NCBI GenBank assembly: GCA_016931575.1
Contig: JAFGEO010000006.1
Coordinates: forward strand, 49,466 to 113,465
Source of the DNA: Bacteroidales bacterium
Lineage (GTDB): Bacteria; Bacteroidota; Bacteroidia; Bacteroidales; UBA10428
Length of the DNA: 64,000 bases
Reading direction: 5' to 3'
The notes under the pieces are model-generated. The model ran no database searches. It saw nothing but the letters and a program-made list of their open reading frames with translations, and had not been told where the DNA came from. Shown piece after piece: positions 17,539-26,608 of this stretch; within the stretch, counting starts at the first letter, position 1, and each line of letters begins with the position of its first letter. Made by a program: the position numbers and the translations under genes.

Positions 17539-18540
17539 TTCATCCAATAAGTTGAATACTTCGTCCAGACGGGGTTCAAGAATGATTTCTGTACGACGGT
17601 TTCGTTGTCTGGCTTCAGGAGTTTTTGAAGGATCAACAGGAACAAACTCACCCCGGCCTGCAGCCGTTAGCCGTTTGGGGTCAATGTTGCTTCCGGTAAG
17701 GAGGATGCGGATGATCGCTGTTGCGCGGGAAACACTCAGATCCCAGTTATCGGTATATTTGGATCCAGGTACAATTGGTACATCATCTGTATGGCCTTCA
17801 ATCATAACATTGATTTCCGGATTTTGTGCCAGGACTCCCGCTAACTTCGTAAGTGCGGTTTTACCTCTTGGATCAACTTCTGCACTACCGCTGGGGAATA
17901 ACAATTTTTCATCAAGTGAGACGTATACCTTTCCATTCTTCTTTGTGATGGTCAGGCCCTGGTTCTCAAAACCCGTCAAAGCTGAAGATAGCTTCTGCTT
18001 CAGGGCATCTGCCTGGGCGTCTTTTTGTGCGATAATTCTTTCCAGCTCAAGCAAGCTTTCGCTTTTTTGATTTAACTCCTGTTTTAATTTGTCCAGAGCT
18101 TCCCGGTCCTGGTCTAACCTGGCTTTGGTTTGGTTAAGCAAGTCCTCCCGCTGGTACAGGTCTTTCTGAGTGCGGTCGAGTTTGCTCATCAGCTCCCGGG
18201 TTTCAGAGTCGCTCCCGTTGATTAATGCCTGGTGTGCAGCATTCAGTTCGTTGTACCTTTCAGTAGCTTCGTTGTATTTGGCTTTCAGATCCTTCAATTC
18301 TGCTGCATCGGTGTAGCCTTTGCCTTCAATCCGCTCGGCATCTTTTTCCGCCAATTCAAGCTTAGCGGCCAGTTCGGTATTCTCCACAACAAGTTTCTCG
18401 TTTTCAGTGTACAGCTCTTCCCGTTCATTTTTATACCGGGTACGCTCAGTCTCGAGTTCAGAAAACACTTTAGGGGGTGCACAGGATTGAATACATGCAA
18501 CAACACCCACTAAGGTCAGATAAAACAAAACTGCTCTCAT
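17536..18540 (-). CDS. OmpA-family peptidoglycan-binding lipoprotein with long coiled coil
   Basis: 334 residues. A hydrophobic signal segment ends in cysteines at 16 (VVAC) and 20 (IQSC); either could be the lipid-modified residue. Residues about 25-200 are a heptad-rich coiled coil. Residues about 215-325 are an OmpA C-terminal domain with VSLDEKLLFPSGSAEV, MIEGHTDD and NWDLSVSRA, which includes the usual Asp and Arg that bind diaminopimelate, ending in RQRNRRTEIIL. It probably tethers the outer membrane to peptidoglycan. It has no linked Pal-Tol genes. Its promoter is not clear. Confidence 0.88.
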   Translation of the reverse strand: MRAVLFYLTLVGVVACIQSCAPPKVFSELETERTRYKNEREELYTENEKLVVENTELAAKLELAEKDAERIEGKGYTDAAELKDLKAKYNEATERYNELNAAHQALINGSDSETRELMSKLDRTQKDLYQREDLLNQTKARLDQDREALDKLKQELNQKSESLLELERIIAQKDAQADALKQKLSSALTGFENQGLTITKKNGKVYVSLDEKLLFPSGSAEVDPRGKTALTKLAGVLAQNPEINVMIEGHTDDVPIVPGSKYTDNWDLSVSRATAIIRILLTGSNIDPKRLTAAGRGEFVPVDPSKTPEARQRNRRTEIILEPRLDEVFNLLDE

Positions 18541-18616
18541 ACCTGTTTATTCTTTGTTTATTGAACGAATTTACAAGAAGGAGATTGTCTGCTCAAACTA
18601 TCTCAGTAAGAATTAT

Positions 18617-18624
18617 TAACTTTG
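18617..18624 (+). promoter_or_regulatory. Promoter -7 box of dxs
   Basis: TAACTTTG matches TAnnTTTG. It includes the TTG at 18622 that opens the longest frame, so the true start is the ATG at 18646, giving a leader of only about 15-18 bases. No TTTG is present at the proper upstream distance. Confidence 0.5.
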
Positions 18625-18645
18625 AACGATTTAGTTGAGAAAAAC

Positions 18646-20565
18646 ATGGAGCATCGTTATCCATTGCTGGAGCAAATTGACAGCCCCGGGGACCTAAAAA
18701 AACTGAAGATTGAGGAGCTCGTTATGGTCAGTAAGGAGCTGCGGCAGTTCATTATTGATTCATTGGCAAATAATCCGGGTCATTTTGGGGCCAGTCTGGG
18801 AGTCGTTGAGCTGACCGTGGCGCTCCATTATGCCTATGACACTCCCTTTGATAAAATCGTATGGGACGTAGGGCACCAGGCATACGGGCATAAGATTCTT
18901 ACCGGACGAAGGGATCAGTTTCATACCAACCGGAAATTCAAAGGGATCAGTGGTTTTCCAAAAATGGATGAAAGCGAATACGATGCTTTTGGGGTAGGTC
19001 ACTCATCAACATCCATCTCCGCGGCGTTGGGAATCGCAGTCAGTGACAAACAAAAAGGGATTAAGCGCAATGTAGCAGCTGTTATCGGAGACGGTTCAAT
19101 GACCGGGGGAATGGCTTTTGAAGGGCTCAACAATGCCGGCATAAAGAATACGGATTTACTCGTCATTCTGAATGACAACAATATTTCGATCGATCCGAGT
19201 GTTGGAGCCTTGAAAGAATACCTGGTAGATATCACAACCTCCAGGACTTACAATAAGTTTAAAAATGACATGTGGAAGCTCCTTGGGAAGATCAATAAAA
19301 TAGCTCCGCATGCCAGGGAATATGCACAGAAGCTGGAAAACGGACTGAAATCGACCATGCTGCATCAGAGTAACCTGTTTGAGGCAATGAATTTCAGGTA
19401 TTTCGGCCCGATAGACGGACACGACGTAGTACATGTCGCCCGTCTTTTAGAGGATATGAAAGGTATTCCGGGACCCAAGTTGTTGCATGTACTTACCAAA
19501 AAAGGGAAAGGTTTTAAACAGGCTGAATTAAACCAGACAAAATATCATGCTCCCGGGCGCTTCAATAAGGAAACGGGAGAGATTCTGAGTGTAAATATTG
19601 ACCTGGCACAGCCTCCCCAATACCAGGATGTTTTCGGACATACTATCCTGGAGTTGGCTCTGCGAAACGAAAAGATTGTTGGAATTACTCCTGCAATGCC
19701 TACTGGTTGTTCGCTTAAGATCATGATGGATGAAATGCCCGAGCGTACTTTTGACGTGGGCATTGCCGAACAGCATGCGGTTACCTTTTCTGCAGGTCTT
19801 GCTTCGCAGGGGATGATTCCCTTCTGCAATATCTATTCCTCCTTTATGCAAAGGGCTTACGACCAGGTTATTCATGATGTGGCCCTTCAAAAACTGAATG
19901 TAGTATTCTGTCTGGACCGTGGCGGATTGGTAGGGGCCGACGGCCCAACCCATCATGGTGCGTACGACCTGTCTTTTATGCGCTGTGTTCCAAATATGGT
20001 TGTAGCAGCACCTATGGACGAGATCGAACTACGCAATATGATGTACACGGCCCAACTGGGGAAATACGGACCTTTCTCTATCCGTTATCCGAGGGGTAGG
20101 GGAAGCCATACTGATTGGAAGAAACCCTTTGAGGAGATTGTACCTGGAAAAGCAAGGAAGATTACGGAGGGTTCGGATATCGCTGTCCTGTCGATCGGAT
20201 ATGCCGGGAATATGGTACAGGAAGCCTTAAGTAAGCTGAAAAGTACGAATATGAGTTTCGCTCATTATGATATGCGCTTCGTGAAGCCTCTTGATGAGCT
20301 CCTGCTGCATAGCATCTTTAAAAAATATGATAAAATAATAACGGTTGAAGATGGCTGTCTTAAAGGGGGTTTCGGATCAGCGGTTGTCGAGTTCATGTGC
20401 GACAATACCTATACCGCCCAGGTAAAAAGACTAGGTATTCCTGATGAGTTTATCGAGCAGGGCTCTCAGGAAGAGCTTTATAAAGTTTGTGGATTTGATT
20501 CCGACAGCATTATCACTGCCATCCGATCCATGGTAAAGCCGGGGATATTATTCAATGTTGGCTGA
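18646..20565 (+). CDS. dxs: 1-deoxy-D-xylulose-5-phosphate synthase
   Basis: 639 residues from ATG 18646. The enzyme condenses pyruvate and glyceraldehyde 3-phosphate using thiamine diphosphate, the first step of the methylerythritol phosphate isoprenoid pathway. The start MEHRYPLLEQIDSPGDLKKL is the family start. VIGDGSMTGGMAFEGLNNAG is the thiamine diphosphate/Mg site, FDVGIAEQHAVTFSAGLA carries the catalytic glutamate that activates the cofactor, and RYPRGRG and VEDGCLKGGFGSAV lie in the C-terminal half. It is convergent with the caspase gene, with 12 bases between the stops. Confidence 0.96.
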   Translation: MEHRYPLLEQIDSPGDLKKLKIEELVMVSKELRQFIIDSLANNPGHFGASLGVVELTVALHYAYDTPFDKIVWDVGHQAYGHKILTGRRDQFHTNRKFKGISGFPKMDESEYDAFGVGHSSTSISAALGIAVSDKQKGIKRNVAAVIGDGSMTGGMAFEGLNNAGIKNTDLLVILNDNNISIDPSVGALKEYLVDITTSRTYNKFKNDMWKLLGKINKIAPHAREYAQKLENGLKSTMLHQSNLFEAMNFRYFGPIDGHDVVHVARLLEDMKGIPGPKLLHVLTKKGKGFKQAELNQTKYHAPGRFNKETGEILSVNIDLAQPPQYQDVFGHTILELALRNEKIVGITPAMPTGCSLKIMMDEMPERTFDVGIAEQHAVTFSAGLASQGMIPFCNIYSSFMQRAYDQVIHDVALQKLNVVFCLDRGGLVGADGPTHHGAYDLSFMRCVPNMVVAAPMDEIELRNMMYTAQLGKYGPFSIRYPRGRGSHTDWKKPFEEIVPGKARKITEGSDIAVLSIGYAGNMVQEALSKLKSTNMSFAHYDMRFVKPLDELLLHSIFKKYDKIITVEDGCLKGGFGSAVVEFMCDNTYTAQVKRLGIPDEFIEQGSQEELYKVCGFDSDSIITAIRSMVKPGILFNVG

Positions 20566-20577
20566 AAGCCTAAACCT

Positions 20578-22917
20578 TTATTTTGTGAAGAAGAAGAATG
20601 TTCCTAATTCGTCTTGTATTCCTGAGATTCTGCCAAATTCCGGTTTTTGCGGAGAAGAGTTTTCAAGGATAATGCTGACCCGTTTGGCAATGTCTTCAAT
20701 TGACAGACAATCGTCTTCATTGTTAAGCAAGGTATTGGCAAAGGAACGGGTAAACAGGGAATTATCATATGCATAGCCATCACCAGCAGAGGTAAATACC
20801 TGGGCTGATTTCTTTGCAAATAATTGAGACTGATTGCAGCTTACGTTCTCAATTGGGGAGCGGAGCAGCTGGCAGAATCCCGGACCGGTTTCGCAGGCAT
20901 CACTCACCACGAGCAAATGGGTAAGGGTCGTATAGGAATATAGGGATGCCTTCAGAGCATTTATATTATAGTAGCTGAATTCTACCTCCTTCCGGGCATC
21001 AGATGGAATCCAGTAACCGACACCATTCTTATTGATCCCATGTCCCGCAAACCAGATAAATAGAGAGTTGACCTGGTTAATCCTCACAAGATCCCTCAAA
21101 TCAATGGAGAAGAAACGTTCCATTTCCCGTTTGGTAAGATTACGCTTTACGATCACTTTATCGATTTGGTACCGGGAAAGGCCTTCCTGCATTAGTTTCA
21201 CATCATTTTTTGGGGATGCAAGGTTTGCAAAATCTGCATATTCAGAATTTTCGATCAGGATCACCCAGGTTTTACCCATAGGATCTTCCAGGCTGGCTGC
21301 ATTTCCTTCTCTTTGGATAAGGTATTCTTTTTCAACATGATTGCCATAAGCATCCTTTGCAGCTATCCTGAGGCGGTTTTTATTCCGGATATCAAGGGTG
21401 GCGGTAAAGCGGGGGTTATTATCGCGCGGGACATAACTTGCAGTTACTTCATCAATTTGGATAGATGTGATCAGGCTTTCATCATCAATTTTCCCTTCCA
21501 GATAAAGTGAGCGGTCATCCTGATCCACAATAATGATACCCTCATCCCCAACATAGGGATTAAGCAGGGTAATATTCGGAGGATGTGTTTCTATTCGTTC
21601 TACCGCAAAACTTTGGGTAGTGCTGTTATTATAAATATCCATTGCAGAAAGCGTCAGGAATTCCAGATCGTTGGTTTTAATCAGATGGGAGAAAGCCTTT
21701 TTATTGATCCCTTCAGCATCATTGATCAGGGTATCGTTATTTATACGAAAGAATTTCAGTTTGCTTTGGTCTTCAACGTTTACCAGAATCTCTATACTTT
21801 CAAGGTCCTTTGCCACAAGAACGTCCATATTGTCGTTTCTGGCAGGTTGTGAAAGAATAATCAGAGGTTTATCGCCTTCGCGGTTCAGTTCATAAATCTT
21901 TCCTTCCAGCTCAGCCATCTGTTCAAGGTCTGTCTTATCTGCAAGGGTCATAACAAGTGCCAGATCTGAAGCTGCTTTTGACCGTTGACCGATCATTTCA
22001 TAGGCGTTGGCTCTTTTTCGCAGGGCGGTCTGTTCCAGCATATCATACCCCAGTGCAAGAGTATAATCGTTTATGGCATTTTGAAATTGGGAAAGATTCT
22101 GGTAAAAATCGCCTCGTAAGATGTAGTAAGCTGTATTGGTTGAATCCATTGAGATAGCGATGGAAATGTCCCGAATGGCTTGTTCGGGCTGGTGATTGAG
22201 AATGTGGCCTTTGCTCCGTAAAACATAGGCTGCAACTTGTTCCCGGTCATTGGAAATAACAAAGGAACAGTTCTCAATACCATACCGGATTTTCCCCGTT
22301 TTGTACTGGATCTCTGCCAGAGTTAAGTAAGCATCAAGGAGAAGTTTATCCTTGATGATGGCTTTTTCAAGTGATTGTTCTGCAGATTGATATTGCTCCA
22401 GGTATAATTCTGTTTTCCCTTTCAGAAAAAGTGCGAAAGCTGTATTCCTGGCATCAATGGCCTTTTCAGCGGATGAGAGTGCTTCATTAAAATTCGAAAG
22501 AGCAAGATTTATCTGGCATTTCAGTATGTAGGCTTCGTACAACTTAGGTTTCTGATCGATTGCCTTGTTAACTAAAAGCTCTGCCTCAGGAAAAGCTCCC
22601 AGCTGGAATTTAATTTCTGAAGCATATAGGTAATTCTGTGCCGGATTTGTATTAAAAACAGCCGCATTTTTAAAATCTTCCGCTGCGGAAGGCAGATTTC
22701 CGGTTTTCTGAAATGCTATCGCTCTGAGTTCATAAATATTTCCGTTTTCCGGTTCCAGGGAAAGTGCTTTTTGATACTGATCTATAGCATCTTCTAAGTA
22801 TCCGTTCTGAATATACTGCTCCGCTGCCTTGAGATATGCTTTGGCGTTTTGACCATTCAGCGTGAAGGGTACCAGTATTAGTATGATGATCAATAATTTA
22901 CGCAATGTATTCGGCAC
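20578..22917 (-). CDS. Exported TPR protein with C-terminal caspase-like (C14) protease domain
   Basis: 779 residues. A cleavable signal peptide is likely at 1-23 (RKLLIIILILVPFTLNGQ). About 24-345 are tetratricopeptide repeats (for example AAEQYIQNGYLEDAIDQYQK). About 350-540 is a beta-rich linker. About 545-779 is a caspase-fold domain: TWVILIENSEY, SPKNDVKLMQEGL, then FIWFAGHG with catalytic His626 and VVSDACETG with catalytic Cys675. Both dyad residues are intact, so it should be an active cysteine protease acting in the periplasm or at the surface. There is no lipobox and no type IX sorting tail. The substrate and trigger are unknown; the TPR array presumably binds a partner. It has its own full promoter. 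Confidence 0.85.
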   Translation of the reverse strand: MPNTLRKLLIIILILVPFTLNGQNAKAYLKAAEQYIQNGYLEDAIDQYQKALSLEPENGNIYELRAIAFQKTGNLPSAAEDFKNAAVFNTNPAQNYLYASEIKFQLGAFPEAELLVNKAIDQKPKLYEAYILKCQINLALSNFNEALSSAEKAIDARNTAFALFLKGKTELYLEQYQSAEQSLEKAIIKDKLLLDAYLTLAEIQYKTGKIRYGIENCSFVISNDREQVAAYVLRSKGHILNHQPEQAIRDISIAISMDSTNTAYYILRGDFYQNLSQFQNAINDYTLALGYDMLEQTALRKRANAYEMIGQRSKAASDLALVMTLADKTDLEQMAELEGKIYELNREGDKPLIILSQPARNDNMDVLVAKDLESIEILVNVEDQSKLKFFRINNDTLINDAEGINKKAFSHLIKTNDLEFLTLSAMDIYNNSTTQSFAVERIETHPPNITLLNPYVGDEGIIIVDQDDRSLYLEGKIDDESLITSIQIDEVTASYVPRDNNPRFTATLDIRNKNRLRIAAKDAYGNHVEKEYLIQREGNAASLEDPMGKTWVILIENSEYADFANLASPKNDVKLMQEGLSRYQIDKVIVKRNLTKREMERFFSIDLRDLVRINQVNSLFIWFAGHGINKNGVGYWIPSDARKEVEFSYYNINALKASLYSYTTLTHLLVVSDACETGPGFCQLLRSPIENVSCNQSQLFAKKSAQVFTSAGDGYAYDNSLFTRSFANTLLNNEDDCLSIEDIAKRVSIILENSSPQKPEFGRISGIQDELGTFFFFTK

Positions 22918-22946
22918 TTTTTCAAGAATAAAAGGGAAGTTTAGTG

Positions 22947-22979
22947 CAAAACTACAAAAACACTGCCAAACTATACAAA
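22947..22979 (-). promoter_or_regulatory. Promoter of the TPR-caspase gene
   Basis: On the minus strand TTTG (22979-22976), a 21-base spacer and TAGTTTTG (22954-22947) match the consensus fully. The -7 box ends 29 bases before the ATG. Confidence 0.72.
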
Positions 22980-23022
22980 AGAAATTGACAATCAGCGATT
23001 AAAATATGTTAAAGGAAAAGAT

Positions 23023-23760
23023 TTACCAGATCTCCAGATGGTAGCCATTCAGGGTTTTGTCGAGTGATTTTGCTCCGGGGAGGATTCTTTCAAGGCTGCT
23101 CCAGAATTCTTTTTGATGATGCTTATGTACGGTATGGTTCAATTCGTGAAGGATTACATAATCGATGAGCTCATCCGGGAGGCGCATCAGTTGGAGGTTG
23201 AGATTTATATTATTGTCTGAAGAACAACTGCCCCAGCGGGTTTTGGCATTTTTAACGCTTAGTCGGCTGTACCTGAAGCCATGGTTTTGGGCTAGCATAC
23301 TTACGCGTTCCGGCAGGATTATCTTTGACTCGATCCTCCAGGCTTCAAGAACGGCTTTTCGGATGACCTTTTGGATCCGCTCATCGCTTACATCTGCATG
23401 GGATGGATACCAGATTTGAATTTTATAATTTGAAACCAGTGATTTAACCGTGTTTTTTTCGTGCTGAAGCAAATACAGTCTGTGGTTACGGGTTGTGTAG
23501 ATAGAGCCGAGAGTAAAAAGGGTAAGCTGAGTCTTGATTTTTTGCTGTTTGTACATCGCCTTTTTGAGCCAGGCCTGCTGATCGTGGATAAATTTCAAGA
23601 GGTGTTTTTCAGGCAGTCCCTTAGGAACGACAGCCATAATACCGTTTTTAAGATCGACACGCAATCGCATATAGCGCGTCTTCTCGCTGAAACGGACAGT
23701 AATAGGACCCAGTTTTTCGTCGACGATCTTTTGTTGCATGTGAAGCAGGCTGTTGATCAA
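23023..23760 (-). CDS. YgjP-type zinc metallopeptidase (M48/DUF45 family)
   Basis: 245 residues with no signal peptide, so cytoplasmic. The zinc motif HELNH sits at 205-209 in YVILHELNHTVHKHH, with the downstream KEFW region typical of the family. RWGSCSSDNNINLNLQLMRLP is the conserved segment before it. Members of this group, often found beside restriction genes or alone, have no well-defined substrate. The ATG at 23760 was chosen; Met8 is an alternative. It is divergent from tsaB, with only 49 bases between the starts. Confidence 0.85.
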   Translation of the reverse strand: MINSLLHMQQKIVDEKLGPITVRFSEKTRYMRLRVDLKNGIMAVVPKGLPEKHLLKFIHDQQAWLKKAMYKQQKIKTQLTLFTLGSIYTTRNHRLYLLQHEKNTVKSLVSNYKIQIWYPSHADVSDERIQKVIRKAVLEAWRIESKIILPERVSMLAQNHGFRYSRLSVKNAKTRWGSCSSDNNINLNLQLMRLPDELIDYVILHELNHTVHKHHQKEFWSSLERILPGAKSLDKTLNGYHLEIW

Positions 23761-23795
23761 CTGTAAAATTAATAACTTTTTCTTCGCTGAATTTG

Positions 23796-23803
23796 TATTT
23801 TTG
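23796..23803 (+). promoter_or_regulatory. Promoter -7 box of tsaB
   Basis: TATTTTTG matches TAnnTTTG and ends only six bases before the ATG at 23810, predicting a leaderless or nearly leaderless transcript. No -33 TTTG is evident. Confidence 0.45.
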
Positions 23804-23809
23804 TCTCAG

Positions 23810-24514
23810 ATGAGTAAAATATTACATATTGAAACCGCAACAAATGTTTGTTCTGTTGCAATTTCTGATGGGGAACAAATTCTTGTTCAGAAGGAAACCA
23901 GGGAGGGGCGATCGCATGCCACCATTCTGTCTGTGTTTATCCGCGAAGCAATGGCAGAGGCAGGCTTAACGGCTACCATGCTTGATGCCGTTGCCATTAG
24001 CAAGGGCCCGGGTTCTTACACAGGCTTACGAATAGGTGTTTCAACTGCAAAGGGGATTTGTTATGCAGCAGATCTTCCACTGATATCAGTATCTACGCTG
24101 GAAAGCATGGCCTTAGGTTTTATCACCGCTGAAAGACATGAAGTTGGCGGGGCAGGGGACACCCTGTATCTTCCGATGATCGATGCCAGGCGTATGGAAG
24201 TATATACAGCGGCCTACGATAGAGAATTAAATGAGGTAATGAAGATCCAGGCTCGGGTTATTGATGGAAGTAGTTTTAAAGACCTGGCAGAACAGAATAA
24301 ACTCAAATTATTCGGATCAGGGGCAGATAAGCTAACGGACATCTTTAAAAATGATCGAATACAAATTATTGAAAGCTTCAAATTATCGGCATCCTACATG
24401 GTACCTCTGGCTTTGAATAACTATGTCCGGTCTGATTTTGTAAATCTGGCTTATTTTGAGCCTTACTACCTGAAAGATTTTATTACCACAGTCCCGAAAA
24501 AGACGATATTCTAA
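23810..24514 (+). CDS. tsaB: tRNA threonylcarbamoyladenosine biosynthesis protein TsaB
   Basis: 234 residues from the ATG at 23810; an upstream in-frame extension to 23753 is rejected because it crosses the -7 box and lacks a good start. TsaB is an inactive ASKHA-fold paralogue of TsaD that scaffolds the TsaB-TsaD-TsaE complex making t6A37 in ANN-decoding tRNAs. The start ILHIETATNVCSVAIS, the GRSHATILSVFI segment and the signature ISKGPGSYTGLRIGVSTAKG are all typical. Confidence 0.93.
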   Translation: MSKILHIETATNVCSVAISDGEQILVQKETREGRSHATILSVFIREAMAEAGLTATMLDAVAISKGPGSYTGLRIGVSTAKGICYAADLPLISVSTLESMALGFITAERHEVGGAGDTLYLPMIDARRMEVYTAAYDRELNEVMKIQARVIDGSSFKDLAEQNKLKLFGSGADKLTDIFKNDRIQIIESFKLSASYMVPLALNNYVRSDFVNLAYFEPYYLKDFITTVPKKTIF

Positions 24515-24643
24515 AGCTCCGTGAGGGATATACCTTTTTTAGAATCTTCAGTTCGTATGAATGAAGCACTTAGTTTACCAGTAAAAGAAAATAAATGGGG
24601 ATAAAATCACATTTTACAGGGTAGTTTTTTGAGGAATTCCTTA

Positions 24644-24651
24644 TATTTTTG
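24644..24651 (+). promoter_or_regulatory. Promoter -7 box of efp
   Basis: TATTTTTG matches TAnnTTTG, with no properly spaced -33 TTTG. The leader of about 110 bases to the ATG holds a short GGGAC/GTCCC hairpin between about 24704 and 24725. I see no other element in the 24515-24765 gap. Confidence 0.45.
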
Positions 24652-24765
24652 TAGCACCTGTTAAAATGTAAAAGTGGGATTCATTGGAAAAGACAGATAT
24701 TGCGGGGACGTGGCATATGTCCCGGGGAATGAGAAAGTATAAATAAAAAGAGTAAAAATCAGATT

Positions 24766-25335
24766 ATGGCAACAACAGCAGATATTAGGAATGGTTTATG
24801 TATTGAATTCAATAATGATCTATTTACCGTAGTTGATTTTCAGCATGTAAAGCCGGGGAAAGGCCCTGCTTTTGTAAGAACTAAGCTGAAAAACCTGAAA
24901 ACAGGGAAAGTGATTGATAACACCTTTTCTTCAGGGCACGGCATAAATGTACAACGGGTGGAGAGACGACCTTATCAGTTTCTTTATCAGGATGATTTGG
25001 GTTTCCATTTCATGCATAACGAAACTTATGAGCAGATTTCTCTTCCAGCAGACATGATCGAGATGGCTGATCTTTACAAGGAAGGGCAGACGGTTGAAGT
25101 TCTGTATCATACTGAAACCGATACCCCACTAACCTGCGATCTTCCACCTTTTGTAGAGTTGGTGGTAACCTATGCCGAACCTGGCGTGAAAGGTGATACC
25201 GCTTCCTCAACTGCAACAAAGCCCGCTACATTGGAAACCAATGCGATTGTCCAGGTACCGCTTTTTATCAAAGAAGGGGAAAAGATTAAGATCGATACTC
25301 GAACCAGAACCTATGCTGAAAGGGTTAAAGAATAA
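24766..25335 (+). CDS. efp: Elongation factor P
   Basis: 189 residues in three beta-barrel domains, the standard length. EF-P enters the E site of ribosomes stalled at polyproline and promotes peptide-bond formation. The tip of domain I reads KPGKGPAF with Lys at position 32, the residue modified in many bacteria (Lys34 in E. coli). No epmA, epmB, earP or other modification gene is nearby, so the modification state is unknown. The domain III segment GEKIKIDTRTRTYAERVKE is canonical. The phosphatase gene follows 29 bases later. Confidence 0.97.
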   Translation: MATTADIRNGLCIEFNNDLFTVVDFQHVKPGKGPAFVRTKLKNLKTGKVIDNTFSSGHGINVQRVERRPYQFLYQDDLGFHFMHNETYEQISLPADMIEMADLYKEGQTVEVLYHTETDTPLTCDLPPFVELVVTYAEPGVKGDTASSTATKPATLETNAIVQVPLFIKEGEKIKIDTRTRTYAERVKE

Positions 25336-25364
25336 TTTCATTAATTAAAGGAACGTTTGTTTGT

Positions 25365-26594
25365 ATGAGTGAAAACGCATCCATAAAACGGCTAAAATTA
25401 ACCACCTTTAAACTCAGATCGTTATTGAATATTACCCGGGCGATTAATGAAAACCTGACCCAGGACGAATTGCTCAATAGATATGAAACGATCCTGAGGG
25501 ATGATCTTAATATCGGGAAACTGGTCCTCTACAAGAAAGATGAACAGTGGAAATGTATATTAAGTGCCGGTGTTACAGATAATGCTCTGCAGGAGATTGA
25601 CGTTGAAAAATATTTAATGTGCTTCGATGAGATTCAGTTTGTGACAGCATCCGAAGAAGAAATTCTTTCCAATTTTGACATCATCATTCCGGTAATACAT
25701 AATGGTAAACATATCTCCTTTGTTTTGATTGGGGATATCGATGAAGAAGGCGAAGGTGTCAGTCCGGTGATCAAGCACCTAAACTTTATTCAGACAATTT
25801 CGAATATTATCATTGTGGCTATCGAGAATATCCGGCTTTTTAAAGAAAGCCTGCGACAGGAAGCCATCCGTAAAGAGCTTGAACTGGCTTCCAAAATGCA
25901 AAATATGCTGATTCCCCATACCTCCAGTTTACCAAATAATGAGCGTGTGCGGATGAAGGCTTTCTATCATCCGCATCTGGAAGTTGGGGGAGACTATTAT
26001 GATTACCTTGAGCTGAATGAAAATGAGTTTGGTTTTTGTATCTCTGACGTTTCCGGGAAGGGAATGTCTGCTGCACTCCTGATGTCAAATTTCCAGGCAA
26101 ACCTCCGCGCACTGTTTACCGATGAAATTTCCCTCGAAGCTCTTATCGGTAAATTAAATGAGAGGGTGCTGCATTCAACGAATGGAGAGAAATTTATAAC
26201 CCTTTTCGTTGGGAAATATAATTTCCTTACCCGTGAACTTGAATATATCAATGCCGGGCACAATCAACCTATTTTATACAGCATGAATACTAAAGAGCTT
26301 ACCATGCTGGATATGGGCTGTGTAGGCATTGGAATGCTGGATGAAATCCCCATTTTCAATAGGGGCACAGTACATATCGACGGCCCGGTCAAGATCCTTT
26401 GTTATACAGATGGCTTGGTTGAGCTAATGGACGGAAGGGGGATAACAGCAGAAACAGCCGAACTGGAGAAATGCCTGAAAAATTCAGATAATATCGAAAA
26501 TAATATCAATGATATCATTAAAATGCAACGGGTCATGGAAGATTCTGCATCCATTTTTGATGATATTTCCATTCTGGGGATCGAACTTCTTTAA
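25365..26594 (+). CDS. SpoIIE/RsbU-type PP2C serine phosphatase with GAF-like sensor
   Basis: 409 residues, soluble. Residues about 20-170 form an alpha/beta region that reads like a divergent GAF domain. A helical linker follows (ELELASKMQNMLIP) of the kind that precedes SpoIIE domains. The phosphatase domain (about 195-409) has the metal-binding motifs GGDYYDY, ISDVSGKGMSAALLM, INAGHNQPILY, YTDGLVEL and DDISILGIEL. Such proteins usually dephosphorylate an anti-anti-sigma factor (STAS protein). No STAS or anti-sigma kinase gene is adjacent. It may be read from the efp transcript. Confidence 0.88.
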   Translation: MSENASIKRLKLTTFKLRSLLNITRAINENLTQDELLNRYETILRDDLNIGKLVLYKKDEQWKCILSAGVTDNALQEIDVEKYLMCFDEIQFVTASEEEILSNFDIIIPVIHNGKHISFVLIGDIDEEGEGVSPVIKHLNFIQTISNIIIVAIENIRLFKESLRQEAIRKELELASKMQNMLIPHTSSLPNNERVRMKAFYHPHLEVGGDYYDYLELNENEFGFCISDVSGKGMSAALLMSNFQANLRALFTDEISLEALIGKLNERVLHSTNGEKFITLFVGKYNFLTRELEYINAGHNQPILYSMNTKELTMLDMGCVGIGMLDEIPIFNRGTVHIDGPVKILCYTDGLVELMDGRGITAETAELEKCLKNSDNIENNINDIIKMQRVMEDSASIFDDISILGIELL

Positions 26595-26608
26595 TAGCCA
26601 GTGTTTTT

